Shown piece by piece: positions 9,920-19,647 of a DNA stretch of 64,000 nucleotides (the stretch's first letter is position 1; each line of letters opens with the position of its first letter). The notes beneath the pieces are model-generated. The model made no database searches. It was not told where the DNA came from and worked only from the letters and a program-made list of their open reading frames with translations. A program made the translations under genes and the position numbers. Where the stretch lies: NCBI RefSeq assembly GCF_022760995.1, contig NZ_JAKWJO010000003.1:124001-188000 (forward strand), given 5' to 3'. Source of the stretch: Dyella sedimenti. Lineage in GTDB: Bacteria; Pseudomonadota; Gammaproteobacteria; Xanthomonadales; Rhodanobacteraceae.

Positions 9920-11649
9920 TGAAAGGCGCGACGGCCAGTTGCGCAGTGTTGCTCGCCATCGGGCTGTTTGCCGGCGGGATGGCGAACGCGCAGAAGCCCT
10001 CCGGCGACAGCCATGGCACGTCCGTCGAGGGCGGCGGCATGCCGGACCTGGCTCGCGGCAAGCTTGCCGCCGAAGCCGGGCACGATGCCGAGGCGGAAAG
10101 CAATTTCCTGCCCTTGGCCAAGCGCGGCTATGTCGAGGCGCAGCTCGCGCTGGCGCGCGTGTATGCGCGCCAACAGACGCAACAGTCCATGCAGGAGGCG
10201 ATCCACTGGTTCCGCGTCGCCGCGGAGAAGGTGCCGCTGCAGGCCGAGGTTCCGCTGGCGCGGTTGCTGTTGCAGCAGGACCAGGCATCGCAGATCGCCG
10301 AAGCGCAGCGCCTTTTCACGAAGGCCTGGGATGAGCGCCAGGACCCGGAGGCCCTGGCAGGATTGATCGAGCTGTACGTCCAATACCCGGGCTACGACAG
10401 CGGAAAGCGGTTGCCGTCGCTGGTCGCCAGCGCCGAAAAGCTCGACCTGCCGGTAAGCAACGGCGCGCTGATCAGCTGGTACCGCAATACGCGCGAGATG
10501 CCAGGGCACGACGAGCGCCTGCTGGCGATGTGCCGCAAGTCGCTGAACCTCGCGCCGACGTGCTACGTGGATCTGATCCGGGACATGCGCGCGCGCAACG
10601 ACCAGCAGGGCATGCGGCAGATGGTGGCCGCGGCGATGTCGCAGTTCGGCCAAGGCCTGTTGCCGATCGACACGGCGGCAAGCGTGGCCCGCGCGCTGGT
10701 GGCGGCGCCCGATGGCAGCCTCGATGTGTCCGAATCCGACGTCGCTGTTTCCGATCTCCCGGAAACAGATGCGGAAGATCTTGCACCCACCGGTGCCGGC
10801 CCGAGGCCGATCGCCCTCGGCGCAGCGCACGCCTGCGCCGAGGATCCGGTGGGCGTTGCGCAGCTGGTGCCCACCGTGGGGGCGGTGGCTGGGACGTCCA
10901 ATGCGCAGACGGCTTCGAATGGCGCCCCTGGCGCGAGCGCGGGTGGTCCGGCGCCGTCACCGCCGCCGGGCAATGCCCCGGGCGCCAAGGCGCCGCCGTC
11001 GCCGGAGACCAATGCGCAACCCGACCTGGCCAATCAGGTCCTTGCCAAGCTTGTCGCCGGTTCCACCGAGGCGCGCGTGGAAGCCGCCGGCGTGGTAGTA
11101 CGCTTTCCGTTCCTGGCGCCGGATTTCGATGTCGAGCCGGCACTGCAGGCGGGTATCAAGCAGGGGCTGCCGGATGCCACGTTGTACCTGGGCGAACTGT
11201 ACTTGCACGGCAACCGTGCCACGCGCGACCCGCGCAAGGCGCTGCAACTGCTGCAGCGCGCCGCAGACGAACCCGCCACCAGGCTCGACGCGCAATACTA
11301 CATAGGCAGGTTGTACCAGTTCGGCTATCTGGACGAGGTCGATCCGCAACAGGCGATCGATCACCTGCTGTATGCCGCGCGCCGCGGCTATGTTTCGGCA
11401 GATAGCGCCTTGGCCAGGCTCTACGCCTCCGGCAAGGGCATCTGCCCGAACCATGTCAACGCCTACGTATTCGCGCAGCTCGGCGCTCGCGACGGCGCCG
11501 ATGCCATCCGCACGCTGGCCGGCCAGCTCAGTGGCGTGCTGACACCGCAACAGCACCAGGAAGCGCAACGCATCCTCCATCAGGAAGAAGCGATGCGGCA
11601 GCAGCTGCCCGAGCCCGGCTTCGCCGAGGCCGCACTTCCAACGCCATGA
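9919..11649 (+). CDS. algK: Alginate export scaffold AlgK, Sel1/TPR repeats
   Basis: Periplasmic scaffold that helps place the AlgE porin and links it to the modification complex. Sel1-like repeats are seen around residues 45-110 (AKRGYVEAQLALARVYA) and 410-500 (YLGELYLHGNRATRDPRKA and following). Residues about 330-370 form an Ala/Pro/Gly-rich linker. Starts at the ATG overlapping the alg44 stop by one base. Odd points: 576 aa compared with about 475 in Pseudomonas, and the signal sequence ends MANAQKP without a lipobox cysteine, so unlike Pseudomonas AlgK it does not look like a lipoprotein. Assignment rests on repeats plus operon position. Confidence 0.85.
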   Translation: MKGATASCAVLLAIGLFAGGMANAQKPSGDSHGTSVEGGGMPDLARGKLAAEAGHDAEAESNFLPLAKRGYVEAQLALARVYARQQTQQSMQEAIHWFRVAAEKVPLQAEVPLARLLLQQDQASQIAEAQRLFTKAWDERQDPEALAGLIELYVQYPGYDSGKRLPSLVASAEKLDLPVSNGALISWYRNTREMPGHDERLLAMCRKSLNLAPTCYVDLIRDMRARNDQQGMRQMVAAAMSQFGQGLLPIDTAASVARALVAAPDGSLDVSESDVAVSDLPETDAEDLAPTGAGPRPIALGAAHACAEDPVGVAQLVPTVGAVAGTSNAQTASNGAPGASAGGPAPSPPPGNAPGAKAPPSPETNAQPDLANQVLAKLVAGSTEARVEAAGVVVRFPFLAPDFDVEPALQAGIKQGLPDATLYLGELYLHGNRATRDPRKALQLLQRAADEPATRLDAQYYIGRLYQFGYLDEVDPQQAIDHLLYAARRGYVSADSALARLYASGKGICPNHVNAYVFAQLGARDGADAIRTLAGQLSGVLTPQQHQEAQRILHQEEAMRQQLPEPGFAEAALPTP

Positions 11650-11662
11650 AAAAGGAACCGCG

Positions 11663-13063
11663 ATGAGATCGCTCTCGTTGACCGGATGTGGTGCCTTGCT
11701 GGCGCTGGCAGCCCTTCCCGCCGCCGCGGTGGAGACGGATTACGCGTTCAAGACCGAGATAGCGGTCGTCGACGAGACGGGCGGCGATTTCGGGCGGCTC
11801 GGCCAGCACAGCACGCAGCAGGCCTACCTGGATGCGACGCCATGGGTGCACTTCCAGTTCTCGCAGGCATGGAGCGGCTTCGTCCGGGCGCGCTTGTTCG
11901 CGCCGACCGGAACCGTGCAGACCAATGCCAACGACAACAACAATGTCGGCCCTACCAGGCAGACCTTCGTCGGGCTCAAGGAGGCGTGGATCGACTATGC
12001 AGGCTTCCGCTATCCGGGCGAATCGATCCGGCTCGGCCGCCAGCGCGTGCGCGAGGACGACGCCATGTACATGGACCAGGACGTCGATGCGGCGCGCTGG
12101 ATCTTCAATACCACGCTGGTCCAGTCAGAATTCGGCGTCGGGCGGGAATTCAGCACCTACCGCACCGACGACATCGGCCTGCCGCCGGACCAGAAACATC
12201 GCGTCTATGCGTTCGGCACGTTCAGCGGCGAGTGGCATGCCTACCAGCGCATCGGTGTCCGCGCGATGTATGTCCACGACAACGATGGGCTGCCGGCGGT
12301 CGGCGAGCCGGCCACCCTTGGCGCCAAGCTCAACAGCGGCAACCTGCTCTGGCTCGGCGCCTTCCTGGGCAACCATTATTACGATGGCTCCAATGCGCCG
12401 GCCCTTGCGTACAACGCGTCGTTCAACTGGCTCGGCGGCAACCAGCGCGGCGCACTCATCGACCCGGTGACGCGGGTGGTCACCAGCATCACCGACAGGC
12501 GTACGGTGCATGCCTGGGCGGCGGACGCGGGCTTGCGCTACCGCCTGCCGGTCGACGCCTTCCCGCTGCAGCTGGGCGTGGCCTACGTCTACAGCAGCGG
12601 TGGACGGGGCGACGACCTGTCCACCCAGTACAGCCAGACCGGCTTGCAAAGCAACTACTCGCGCTTCACCGGCACCGACTCGCTGGTGCAGCGTTTCACG
12701 GATGCCTACCGCGCCGAGCTCGGCAACCTGAAGGTGGCCACCGCCTATGCGTCGGTCAACCTGGGGCGCTGGAACACCAGCCTGATCTACAACCACTACG
12801 ACCGCGTGCACGGTGATGCGCCGATCACCGCCGACAACATCATCGTCGAGCCGGTCAACAACAGCGGGTCGCTAGGGCAGGGCTACGACATCGTCGTCAC
12901 CCGCTTCTTCGGAAAGACCATCGCGCGATCGGACCTGATGTCGGGCGACGAGCCGGAAAGCTCGATCCGCCTGCGCGGCTCGGTATTCCGTCCTGGCGCG
13001 GCCTACGGGCCCAATACCCGGTCCGAATACCGCGTCACCATGGAGCTGGTGCTATGGCTCTGA
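11663..13063 (+). CDS. algE: Alginate outer-membrane porin
   Basis: Beta-barrel channel through which the polymer leaves the cell. N-terminal signal peptide (residues 1-23, ending PAAAVE), then alternating amphipathic strands typical of the 18-stranded AlgE barrel, including WIDYAGFRYPGESIRLGRQR near residue 110. The chain ends in VTMELVLWL, a hydrophobic barrel-terminal strand. 466 aa compared with 490 in Pseudomonas. AAAGGAA is the ribosome site. The 3' end overlaps algG by ten bases. Confidence 0.93.
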   Translation: MRSLSLTGCGALLALAALPAAAVETDYAFKTEIAVVDETGGDFGRLGQHSTQQAYLDATPWVHFQFSQAWSGFVRARLFAPTGTVQTNANDNNNVGPTRQTFVGLKEAWIDYAGFRYPGESIRLGRQRVREDDAMYMDQDVDAARWIFNTTLVQSEFGVGREFSTYRTDDIGLPPDQKHRVYAFGTFSGEWHAYQRIGVRAMYVHDNDGLPAVGEPATLGAKLNSGNLLWLGAFLGNHYYDGSNAPALAYNASFNWLGGNQRGALIDPVTRVVTSITDRRTVHAWAADAGLRYRLPVDAFPLQLGVAYVYSSGGRGDDLSTQYSQTGLQSNYSRFTGTDSLVQRFTDAYRAELGNLKVATAYASVNLGRWNTSLIYNHYDRVHGDAPITADNIIVEPVNNSGSLGQGYDIVVTRFFGKTIARSDLMSGDEPESSIRLRGSVFRPGAAYGPNTRSEYRVTMELVLWL

Positions 13064-14760
13064 AGTCCGCCTGCCTGGTTGTCGCCATCTCGGCGCTGCT
13101 GTCGCTCGGCGGCAACCATGCGGCATGGGCGGCGCAGGCCGCGCCGCGGCATGCGCCTTCGCACGCCGCCGGGGCCGGGGACAAGCCGGTGCATGGCAAG
13201 TCCCAGGCGGAGGACCCCGACGACGACATGGCCGACCAGACCGACGGTTCCGACGAGGACAACCAGGGCACCGATACGAACGCGGTGGCGGCGACAGACA
13301 GCAAGCCGAAGGCGTATATCGTCAGCACCGGCGTGGCCAAGGCCCTGATGGACTGGCAGTCGCCGCGGATTCCCGACGTTTCGCGATATACCGAGTCGGC
13401 TGCCATGCAGAACCTGCGGCGTACGCCGGCTGGCCATGTCCGCGTCGGGAGCATGCTCGAGCAGATGTCCTTCAAGAATTTCATGGGGCGCGACGAGCGC
13501 CTGCGCGAGTGGGCGAAACGCCAGTCCTCGATGCCGCAGGTCATCTTCATCAGTGGTGGCTACGTGACGCCGCGCGACCTAGCGCGTGCGCTGCCCAGGC
13601 AGTATTTCGCGGAGACGCAACCCGGCGTGTTCGTGGCCCGCCTGCCGATCGACGTGCAGCCCGGCGCGACCCTGCATATCGGCAAGGACGTCAAGGATTT
13701 CCGCCTTTCGATGGATCGTGGTGCCTTCATCGTCAACGAGGGCGACCTGTTCATCGACCAAAGCCGGCTGGAAGGCTGGGACGAGGCGAACGACAAGCCG
13801 ACCTGGTTCGTCGACGAGAAGGACTTCCGGCCCTTCATCGTCTCCTGGGGCGGTTCGCGCACCTACATGATCCATAGCGTCGTGGCGCACCTCGGCTACG
13901 CGGCCAGCAAGGCCTACGGCATTTCCATCAGCCAGTTCAGCCCGTCGCTGGCGCCCGTCATGAAGCGCGGGGCGCCGACCGGCTGGTTGCTCAACTCCGA
14001 ATTCTTCGACAACTGGTACGGGTTCTATTGCTACGAGGCAGAGGACGTGGTGATCCGCGGCAACACCTATCACGACAACATCAAGTACGGCATCGACCCG
14101 CACGACCGCTCGCGCCGGCTGGTCATCGCGCAGAACACGGTATACGGCACGCGCATCAAGCACGGCATCATTGTGTCGCGCGAAGTCAACGAAAGCTGGA
14201 TCGTCGACAACACATCGTTCGACAACACCCTGTCGGGCATCGTGGTCGACCGCAGCAGCATGCACAACGTGATCGCGCTGAACAAGACCTACCAGAACAA
14301 GTCCGACGGCATCACCATCTATGAAAGCCCCAATACGCTGATCTGGCGCAACCTGGTCACCGCCAACAACCGCCACGGCATACGCGTTCGCAACAGCATC
14401 GACGTGCAGCTGCGCGACAACGTCGCGGTCGGCAACGCCCTTTCAGGCATCTACGGGCATATCGAGAACCTCAACGATACCGGGCGCAACCTGAAGCTGG
14501 ATCCGTTCCACCCGATCATCTCCATGACCGTGGTGGGCGGGAAACTGGTGTCCAACGGCTCCGGCCCGATCACGATCGACCAGCCGCTTAGCCTGGAGGT
14601 ATACGACGTCGACCTGCGCGAGCCGCGACGGAATCTCGGCATCCATTTCACCGGCGTGCTTGGCGAGAACCAGGAAAAGGTGCTCGACATCATGGTGAGG
14701 CAGAAGCTGCCGGTGGTGGTGAAGCCGGAGGCGATCAGCGTGAGCACCGCGAGCAAATAG
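13054..14760 (+). CDS. algG: Periplasmic mannuronan C5-epimerase
   Basis: Converts D-mannuronate to L-guluronate residues in the nascent polymer and takes part in the export complex. Signal peptide at residues 1-28; an acidic linker rich in Asp/Glu at about 55-75; then a right-handed beta-helix with CASH-type repeats. The catalytic motif DPHD is present at about residue 349, inside KYGIDPHDRS. 568 aa compared with 543. It overlaps the end of algE, which suggests translational coupling. Confidence 0.95.
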   Translation: MALKSACLVVAISALLSLGGNHAAWAAQAAPRHAPSHAAGAGDKPVHGKSQAEDPDDDMADQTDGSDEDNQGTDTNAVAATDSKPKAYIVSTGVAKALMDWQSPRIPDVSRYTESAAMQNLRRTPAGHVRVGSMLEQMSFKNFMGRDERLREWAKRQSSMPQVIFISGGYVTPRDLARALPRQYFAETQPGVFVARLPIDVQPGATLHIGKDVKDFRLSMDRGAFIVNEGDLFIDQSRLEGWDEANDKPTWFVDEKDFRPFIVSWGGSRTYMIHSVVAHLGYAASKAYGISISQFSPSLAPVMKRGAPTGWLLNSEFFDNWYGFYCYEAEDVVIRGNTYHDNIKYGIDPHDRSRRLVIAQNTVYGTRIKHGIIVSREVNESWIVDNTSFDNTLSGIVVDRSSMHNVIALNKTYQNKSDGITIYESPNTLIWRNLVTANNRHGIRVRNSIDVQLRDNVAVGNALSGIYGHIENLNDTGRNLKLDPFHPIISMTVVGGKLVSNGSGPITIDQPLSLEVYDVDLREPRRNLGIHFTGVLGENQEKVLDIMVRQKLPVVVKPEAISVSTASK

Positions 14761-14772
14761 GAGGAGCTTGCC

Positions 14773-16197
14773 ATGGTCTTTTCCTCCCATGTGTTCCTGT
14801 TCCTGTTCCTGCCGCTCTTCCTGGCGGTGTACTACCTGGTGCCCAACCGCGGGCGCGCGCGCAACCTGGTGGTGCTGGCCGGGAGCTATACGTTCTACGC
14901 ATGGTGGCGCGTGGACTTCCTGTTGCTCTTCGCCGCGGTGACCGTCTGGAACTACTTCGTTGGCCTGGCGATCGCGCGCGCGCCGCGGGGAAGCCGCGAG
15001 GCCCGCCGCCGGCTTGTCGCCGGCGTGGCGGGCAACCTGCTCACGCTGTGCTATTTCAAGTATGCCAACTTCGGCATTTCCAGCCTCAACGACGTGCTCG
15101 GCGCGGCCGGCGCGGGTCAGGTCTCGTGGCTCCACGTGATCCTTCCGATCGGCATTTCCTTCTATGTGTTCGAATCGATCAGCTATATCGCCGATGTGTA
15201 CCGTGGCGATACCGAGGCCACCCACCATCCGGTCGATTTCGCCACCTTCGTCGCGCTGTTCCCGCACCTGATCGCCGGACCGGTGTTCCGCTACAAGGAT
15301 CTCGCCGACCAGTTCGTGCACCGCGAGCACAGCTGGCAGAAGTTCGGCGAGGGATCGGTGCGCTTCATGCAGGGATTCATCAAGAAGGTGCTCATCGCCG
15401 ACTCGATAGCGCCGCTGGCCAACAGTGCCTTCGAACTGGCCCATCCGCATACCGCCGATGCGTGGCTCGGTGTGCTGGCCTACACGGCGCAGTTGTATTT
15501 CGATTTTTCCGGGTACAGCGACATGGCGATCGGCCTTGGCCTGATGATGGGGTTTCGCTTCGTCGAGAACTTCAACCAGCCGTACATCAGCCAGAGCATC
15601 ACCGAGTTCTGGCGCCGGTGGCACATGAGCCTTTCCGCCTGGCTGCGCGATTACCTGTATATCGCGCTCGGCGGCAACCGCAAGGGCACGCTCACGACCT
15701 ATCGCAACCTGATGCTGACGATGCTGCTCGGTGGCCTGTGGCATGGCGCGAGCTGGAACTTCCTGCTGTGGGGCGGTTGGCATGGGCTGGTGCTGTGCGT
15801 GGAGCGCGTGTTCGGCGTGGCGCCCAGCGCGACGCGGTTTCGTCCGCACCGCTGGGCGCTGACCCTGCTGCTGGTGATGCTCGGCTGGGTGATGTTCCGG
15901 GCCGGCAGCGTCGTCAACGCACTGCACCTGTACCGGGCCATGTTCGATTTCCATGGTTCGGGCCTGTCCGATGTATACGCGGGAAGCATCACGTCGCTCG
16001 AGGTCGTGACGCTGCTGCTGGCGATCGCGGTGGCCGCGGCCACGGGCGCGGCCAGCCTGCGCTCGCCGGCGGTGAGCCCGCCGCTGTTCGCGCGCGGCCA
16101 CCTCGCCGCGCAGTGGATGGTGTGGCCGGTGTTCCTGCTGGCGATCCTCAAGCTGTCCGCGCAGAGCTATTCGCCGTTCCTGTACTTCCAGTTCTAG
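14773..16197 (+). CDS. algI: Membrane-bound O-acyltransferase for alginate acetylation
   Basis: MBOAT-family polytopic inner-membrane protein thought to bring acetyl groups across the membrane for AlgJ and AlgX. Many hydrophobic segments and the MBOAT active-site histidine in LWHGASWNF about residue 324, plus the preceding EFWRRWHMSL motif. 474 aa compared with 520 in Pseudomonas. Strong AGGAGGAG ribosome site eight bases before the ATG. Confidence 0.95.
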   Translation: MVFSSHVFLFLFLPLFLAVYYLVPNRGRARNLVVLAGSYTFYAWWRVDFLLLFAAVTVWNYFVGLAIARAPRGSREARRRLVAGVAGNLLTLCYFKYANFGISSLNDVLGAAGAGQVSWLHVILPIGISFYVFESISYIADVYRGDTEATHHPVDFATFVALFPHLIAGPVFRYKDLADQFVHREHSWQKFGEGSVRFMQGFIKKVLIADSIAPLANSAFELAHPHTADAWLGVLAYTAQLYFDFSGYSDMAIGLGLMMGFRFVENFNQPYISQSITEFWRRWHMSLSAWLRDYLYIALGGNRKGTLTTYRNLMLTMLLGGLWHGASWNFLLWGGWHGLVLCVERVFGVAPSATRFRPHRWALTLLLVMLGWVMFRAGSVVNALHLYRAMFDFHGSGLSDVYAGSITSLEVVTLLLAIAVAAATGAASLRSPAVSPPLFARGHLAAQWMVWPVFLLAILKLSAQSYSPFLYFQF

Positions 16198-16270
16198 GAC
16201 CGTCGCGTCCGGCCAGGCGGCCGCGCCCTCGGTTCCCTGCCCGCAGGCCAGGGCATCAGGAGGAAAAGAT

Positions 16271-17569
16271 ATGTGGATGCATCGACGAGTGACCGCGCAG
16301 CCTTATGGGCAAAGGGAGCTGGCCCGGAAGCTTGCCATGCAGCCGACGCCGCTCGACGTCGCGCCTCCTGGCCTGGCGGCCAGGGCTGAGGCCGCGCGCG
16401 CGTGGTGGCGCCGCGAAAGACCCTTGAACGCGATGCTGTTCGTCAGCCTGGTGGCGATCCTGGGTGGCATTGCCCTGGCGCGCGCGCTGGATTTCCGGCC
16501 TGCGCAGCACCAGGGCCTGTGGCGTGGCGGGCTGGCCCATGCCTTCGAAGCGCACTACGACCAGGCATTTCCGCTGAAGCAGCTGGGCGTGAATCTGTGG
16601 GCGGCGATCGACTACCAGTTGTTCGGGGAAGGCCTGCCCGGCGTGGTCGTGGGCAAGGACGGCTGGCTGTACACCGACGAGGAGTTCAAGCTGGACAACG
16701 ACTCGCCGGCGCTGGTGGACCGGCATCTCGCGCTGGTCGGCTGGGTGGGGCGTGCGTTGACGCAGCGCCACGTCGCGCTGCTGGTCGCGGTGGTGCCGGC
16801 CAAGGCTCGCGTGTACCCCGAGCACCTCGGCCGCAGGCGACCGCCGGAACTGCGGCAGGCCCTGTACGCGCGGGCGCTCGATGCGCTGCAAGCCGAAGGC
16901 GTCGCCACGGTGGCATTGCTGGAGCCGCTGAGTGCCGGCAAGCGTGAGCAGCCGACGTTCCTGCGCACGGATACGCATTGGACGCCTTATGGCGCGCGCG
17001 TGGCGGCGCAGGCGGTCGCGATGCGTGCCCGTGGCCTGGTCGAAGGAGGGCGCGCCTTCCATTCGCAACCCGATGGCTCGCGGACGTATCGCGGCGACCT
17101 TTTCAATTTCCTGCCGCTGGATCCCTGGTTCGCGTCGCTGCTGCCGCCACCGGACAGGCTCACGCCATGGCGCACCATGGACAGCGACCATGCCGGCAGC
17201 CTGCTCGGCGACGCGCCGGCGGCGCAAGTCGCGCTGGTCGGCACCAGCTACAGCGCCGAGGCGCAATGGAATTTCGCCGGTGCACTGGAACAGGCGATGC
17301 ATGCCGACGTGCTCAACTACGCGAAGGATGGCGAAGGGCCGTTCGCGCCGATGCTGGCCTACCTGGATTCCGATGATTTCCGTACTTCCCCGCCGAAGCT
17401 GGTGGTCTGGGAAGTGCCGGAACGCTACCTGCCGCTTCCCCAGGCGGCGCTTGCCGCCTACCACCTGCCGCCCGGCGTTTCCACCGGCCGCGTGGCGACA
17501 TCGGCTGCCGTGCGCGGCCCACAAGCCAGAGAAGGAGGCTCCTTCAGCCATGTCACGAGTCAACCCTGA
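16271..17569 (+). CDS. algJ: Alginate O-acetyltransferase AlgJ
   Basis: SGNH-like periplasmic enzyme anchored by one N-terminal helix (about 55-75). The Asp-His pair is in DTHWTPYGA (about residue 235) and the nucleophile serine in GTSYS (about residue 323); GKDGWLY near residue 130 is shared with AlgX. 432 aa. AGGAGGAAA precedes the ATG. The last 20 bases overlap algF. All catalytic residues are visible, so acetyl transfer should be functional. Confidence 0.93.
   Translation: MWMHRRVTAQPYGQRELARKLAMQPTPLDVAPPGLAARAEAARAWWRRERPLNAMLFVSLVAILGGIALARALDFRPAQHQGLWRGGLAHAFEAHYDQAFPLKQLGVNLWAAIDYQLFGEGLPGVVVGKDGWLYTDEEFKLDNDSPALVDRHLALVGWVGRALTQRHVALLVAVVPAKARVYPEHLGRRRPPELRQALYARALDALQAEGVATVALLEPLSAGKREQPTFLRTDTHWTPYGARVAAQAVAMRARGLVEGGRAFHSQPDGSRTYRGDLFNFLPLDPWFASLLPPPDRLTPWRTMDSDHAGSLLGDAPAAQVALVGTSYSAEAQWNFAGALEQAMHADVLNYAKDGEGPFAPMLAYLDSDDFRTSPPKLVVWEVPERYLPLPQAALAAYHLPPGVSTGRVATSAAVRGPQAREGGSFSHVTSQP
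17531..17545 (+). promoter_or_regulatory. Palindromic ribosome-binding site of algF
   Basis: GAAGGAGGCTCCTTC is a perfect inverted repeat with a one-base centre. It contains the only good Shine-Dalgarno of algF (GGAGG, eleven bases before the ATG), so the mRNA could fold GAAGG on CCUUC and hide it unless ribosomes finishing algJ open it. Confidence 0.4.
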
Positions 17570-18194
17570 ACGCTCCATGCGTATGCGGTCCTTCATGCAG
17601 GCCGCTACCGCCGTCATCCTCCTGGGCAGCGCCGCCGTCGCCACGGCCGGCCTGTATCCGCCCGCGGCGCCGCCCGGCTCGGCATTCGTGCGCGTATTCA
17701 ACGCCACCAGCCAGCCCAAGGTGACGGCGCAGGTCGGCAGCAAGAGCCTCGGCGACGTCGCCGCGCTCGAGGCCAGTTCGTACGCGTTCCTGCCGCCGGG
17801 GCAGTACCCGGTGAAGATCGGCGATGCCTCGGAGAACGCCACGCTGCAAGGCGCGCATTGCTACACGGCCGCACTGGGAAGCGACAGCAAGCTGCACCAG
17901 TTCGACCAGCCATGCTTCAACAGCCAGCTCAAGGCCCTGGTCGCGATCTACAACCTGATCGACGGCACCACGCTGAGCCTGCGCACCACCGACGGCACGA
18001 CCGTGGTCGACAGCGTCGCCCCCAATGCCAGCGGCCAGCGCGAGGTCAACCCGATCAAGGCCGACCTCGTCGTCTACGACGGCGCCAACAAGCTGGCCGA
18101 TGCCAAGCCCGTGATGCTGATGCGCGGTGGTACCTACAGCCTGTTCGTGATCGGGACACGCAGCAGCCCGGTGCTGATCTGGGTGAACGGTTGA
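17550..18194 (+). CDS. algF: Alginate O-acetylation protein AlgF
   Basis: Small periplasmic protein needed for alginate acetylation, with no known catalytic residues. Signal-like segment, then GSAFVRVFNAT (about residues 42-52) and later VVYDGANKLADAKPVML and TYSLFVI, matching the family's immunoglobulin-like body. 214 aa, as in Pseudomonas. Start at 17550 follows GGAGG; in-frame ATGs at 17577 and 17583 could instead begin a cleaner signal peptide (MRMRSFMQAATAVILL). Confidence 0.9.
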   Translation: MSRVNPERSMRMRSFMQAATAVILLGSAAVATAGLYPPAAPPGSAFVRVFNATSQPKVTAQVGSKSLGDVAALEASSYAFLPPGQYPVKIGDASENATLQGAHCYTAALGSDSKLHQFDQPCFNSQLKALVAIYNLIDGTTLSLRTTDGTTVVDSVAPNASGQREVNPIKADLVVYDGANKLADAKPVMLMRGGTYSLFVIGTRSSPVLIWVNG

Positions 18195-18202
18195 GAGCCG
18201 CC

Positions 18203-19642
18203 ATGCGCAGGATATTCAAGGTACTGCTTGCCGCGGGGATCGCGTGCTCGGTCGGCGTGATCTCCCATGCGGCCACGCCGGCTCCGGCATCGCCGGCCTA
18301 CGACGCCAAGCCATGCTGCTCGCTCTGCCCGCACGCGGCCGACCCGCAAGCCTACGCGGGCTCCAAGTTCCTGAGCGATTTCCGCGTGCTGATCGATGGG
18401 CGCGACGGCTGGCTGTTCCGCACCGGCCTCGACCTGACCACGCATTTCGACGTGGAGGACGACAACCTTGCCCAGCTGCATCGCCTCAGCGATGCGCTAC
18501 GCCAGCGCGGGACCGAAATCGTGATGGTATACCAGCCGCCTCGCGGGCTGATGGATCCCGACAAGCTGACGCCCCAGCAGCGGCGGGGCTACGACCTGCA
18601 GGCCGCGCGCGGCAACTATGCGCAGGTGTTGCAGCACATGCGCAGCGAGGGCGGCGTCATCGTGCCGCCGCTGGACCAGCTGGTGAACGAGCAGAAGGGG
18701 TATGACTACTACTTCCGCCGCGACCACCACTGGACCGCGGCCGGCGCGCAACATACCGCGCAGGTAGTCGCCGAGACCATGAGCAAGCTGCCCGGTTTCG
18801 GCTCGATCCCGAAAAAGCAGTTCAGCACCCACACCAGCGGCGTGATCGGCAAGCCGGGAACCTTGCAGAAGGTTGCCACGCAATTGTGCGGCGGCGGGTA
18901 TTCGCTGCAATACCAGCCGGCCTACGTCACCGAGCCGGTCGGCGGCGGCAGCCTGCTCGGCGACGCCTCGCAACCGGAGGTGGTGCTGGTCGGCACCAGC
19001 AACAGCGACAGCCTGGGCGGCTACAACTTCGCCGGCTACCTGGAGCAGTACATGGGCGTGGACGTGCTCAACGTGGCGATCACCGGCGGTTCGTTCGAGG
19101 GTTCGCTGCTGCACTACCTGGCGAGCAAGGAGTTCCAGCAGCATCCGCCGAAGTTCCTGATCTGGGAGACGCCTTACCAGGACTACCCCGACTCCGAGCA
19201 GAGCGCCTACAAGGTCTACCGGCAGGCGGTGCCGCTGGTGACCGACGGCTGCCGCGGCAAGACCGCGCTGATGTCGCGGACGGTGGAACTGCACCAGGGC
19301 AGCAACGAGCTGCTGTTCAACGGCGGCGGCCGCATCCTGCCGCTGGTGGGCCGCGACTACCAGCTCGAATTCCAGTTCAGCGACCCCGGCGTCAAGGACA
19401 TGCATGCGGAGGTCTGGTACTTCAGCGGCCTCAAGGAGTCGCTGAAGATGCACTTCAAGCAATACGTGGACAACGGCGGCCGTTTCGATGCGGAACTGCG
19501 CTCGGACCGGCCCGATTATGCGTCGGCGACGGTGATGGGCGTCACGATGCTCATGGACCAGGCCCCGGCCAAGCCGCTGAGCGTGACCGCCCAGGTGTGC
19601 GCGCGGGACAAGTCGACGCAACTCGCTTCGCAAAACAGGTGA
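18203..19642 (+). CDS. algX: Alginate O-acetyltransferase AlgX
   Basis: Terminal acetyltransferase that transfers acetate onto mannuronate. Cleavable signal (residues 1-24, ending SHAATP); SGNH-like domain with DHHWTAAG (about residue 174) carrying the Asp-His pair and GTSNSDS (about residue 264) carrying the serine; a C-terminal carbohydrate-binding module from about 345. 479 aa, matching the Pseudomonas protein at 474. Begins eight bases after algF. The conserved cysteine-containing N-terminus (CCSLCPH) is also visible. Confidence 0.93.
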   Translation: MRRIFKVLLAAGIACSVGVISHAATPAPASPAYDAKPCCSLCPHAADPQAYAGSKFLSDFRVLIDGRDGWLFRTGLDLTTHFDVEDDNLAQLHRLSDALRQRGTEIVMVYQPPRGLMDPDKLTPQQRRGYDLQAARGNYAQVLQHMRSEGGVIVPPLDQLVNEQKGYDYYFRRDHHWTAAGAQHTAQVVAETMSKLPGFGSIPKKQFSTHTSGVIGKPGTLQKVATQLCGGGYSLQYQPAYVTEPVGGGSLLGDASQPEVVLVGTSNSDSLGGYNFAGYLEQYMGVDVLNVAITGGSFEGSLLHYLASKEFQQHPPKFLIWETPYQDYPDSEQSAYKVYRQAVPLVTDGCRGKTALMSRTVELHQGSNELLFNGGGRILPLVGRDYQLEFQFSDPGVKDMHAEVWYFSGLKESLKMHFKQYVDNGGRFDAELRSDRPDYASATVMGVTMLMDQAPAKPLSVTAQVCARDKSTQLASQNR

Positions 19643-19647
19643 ATCCC

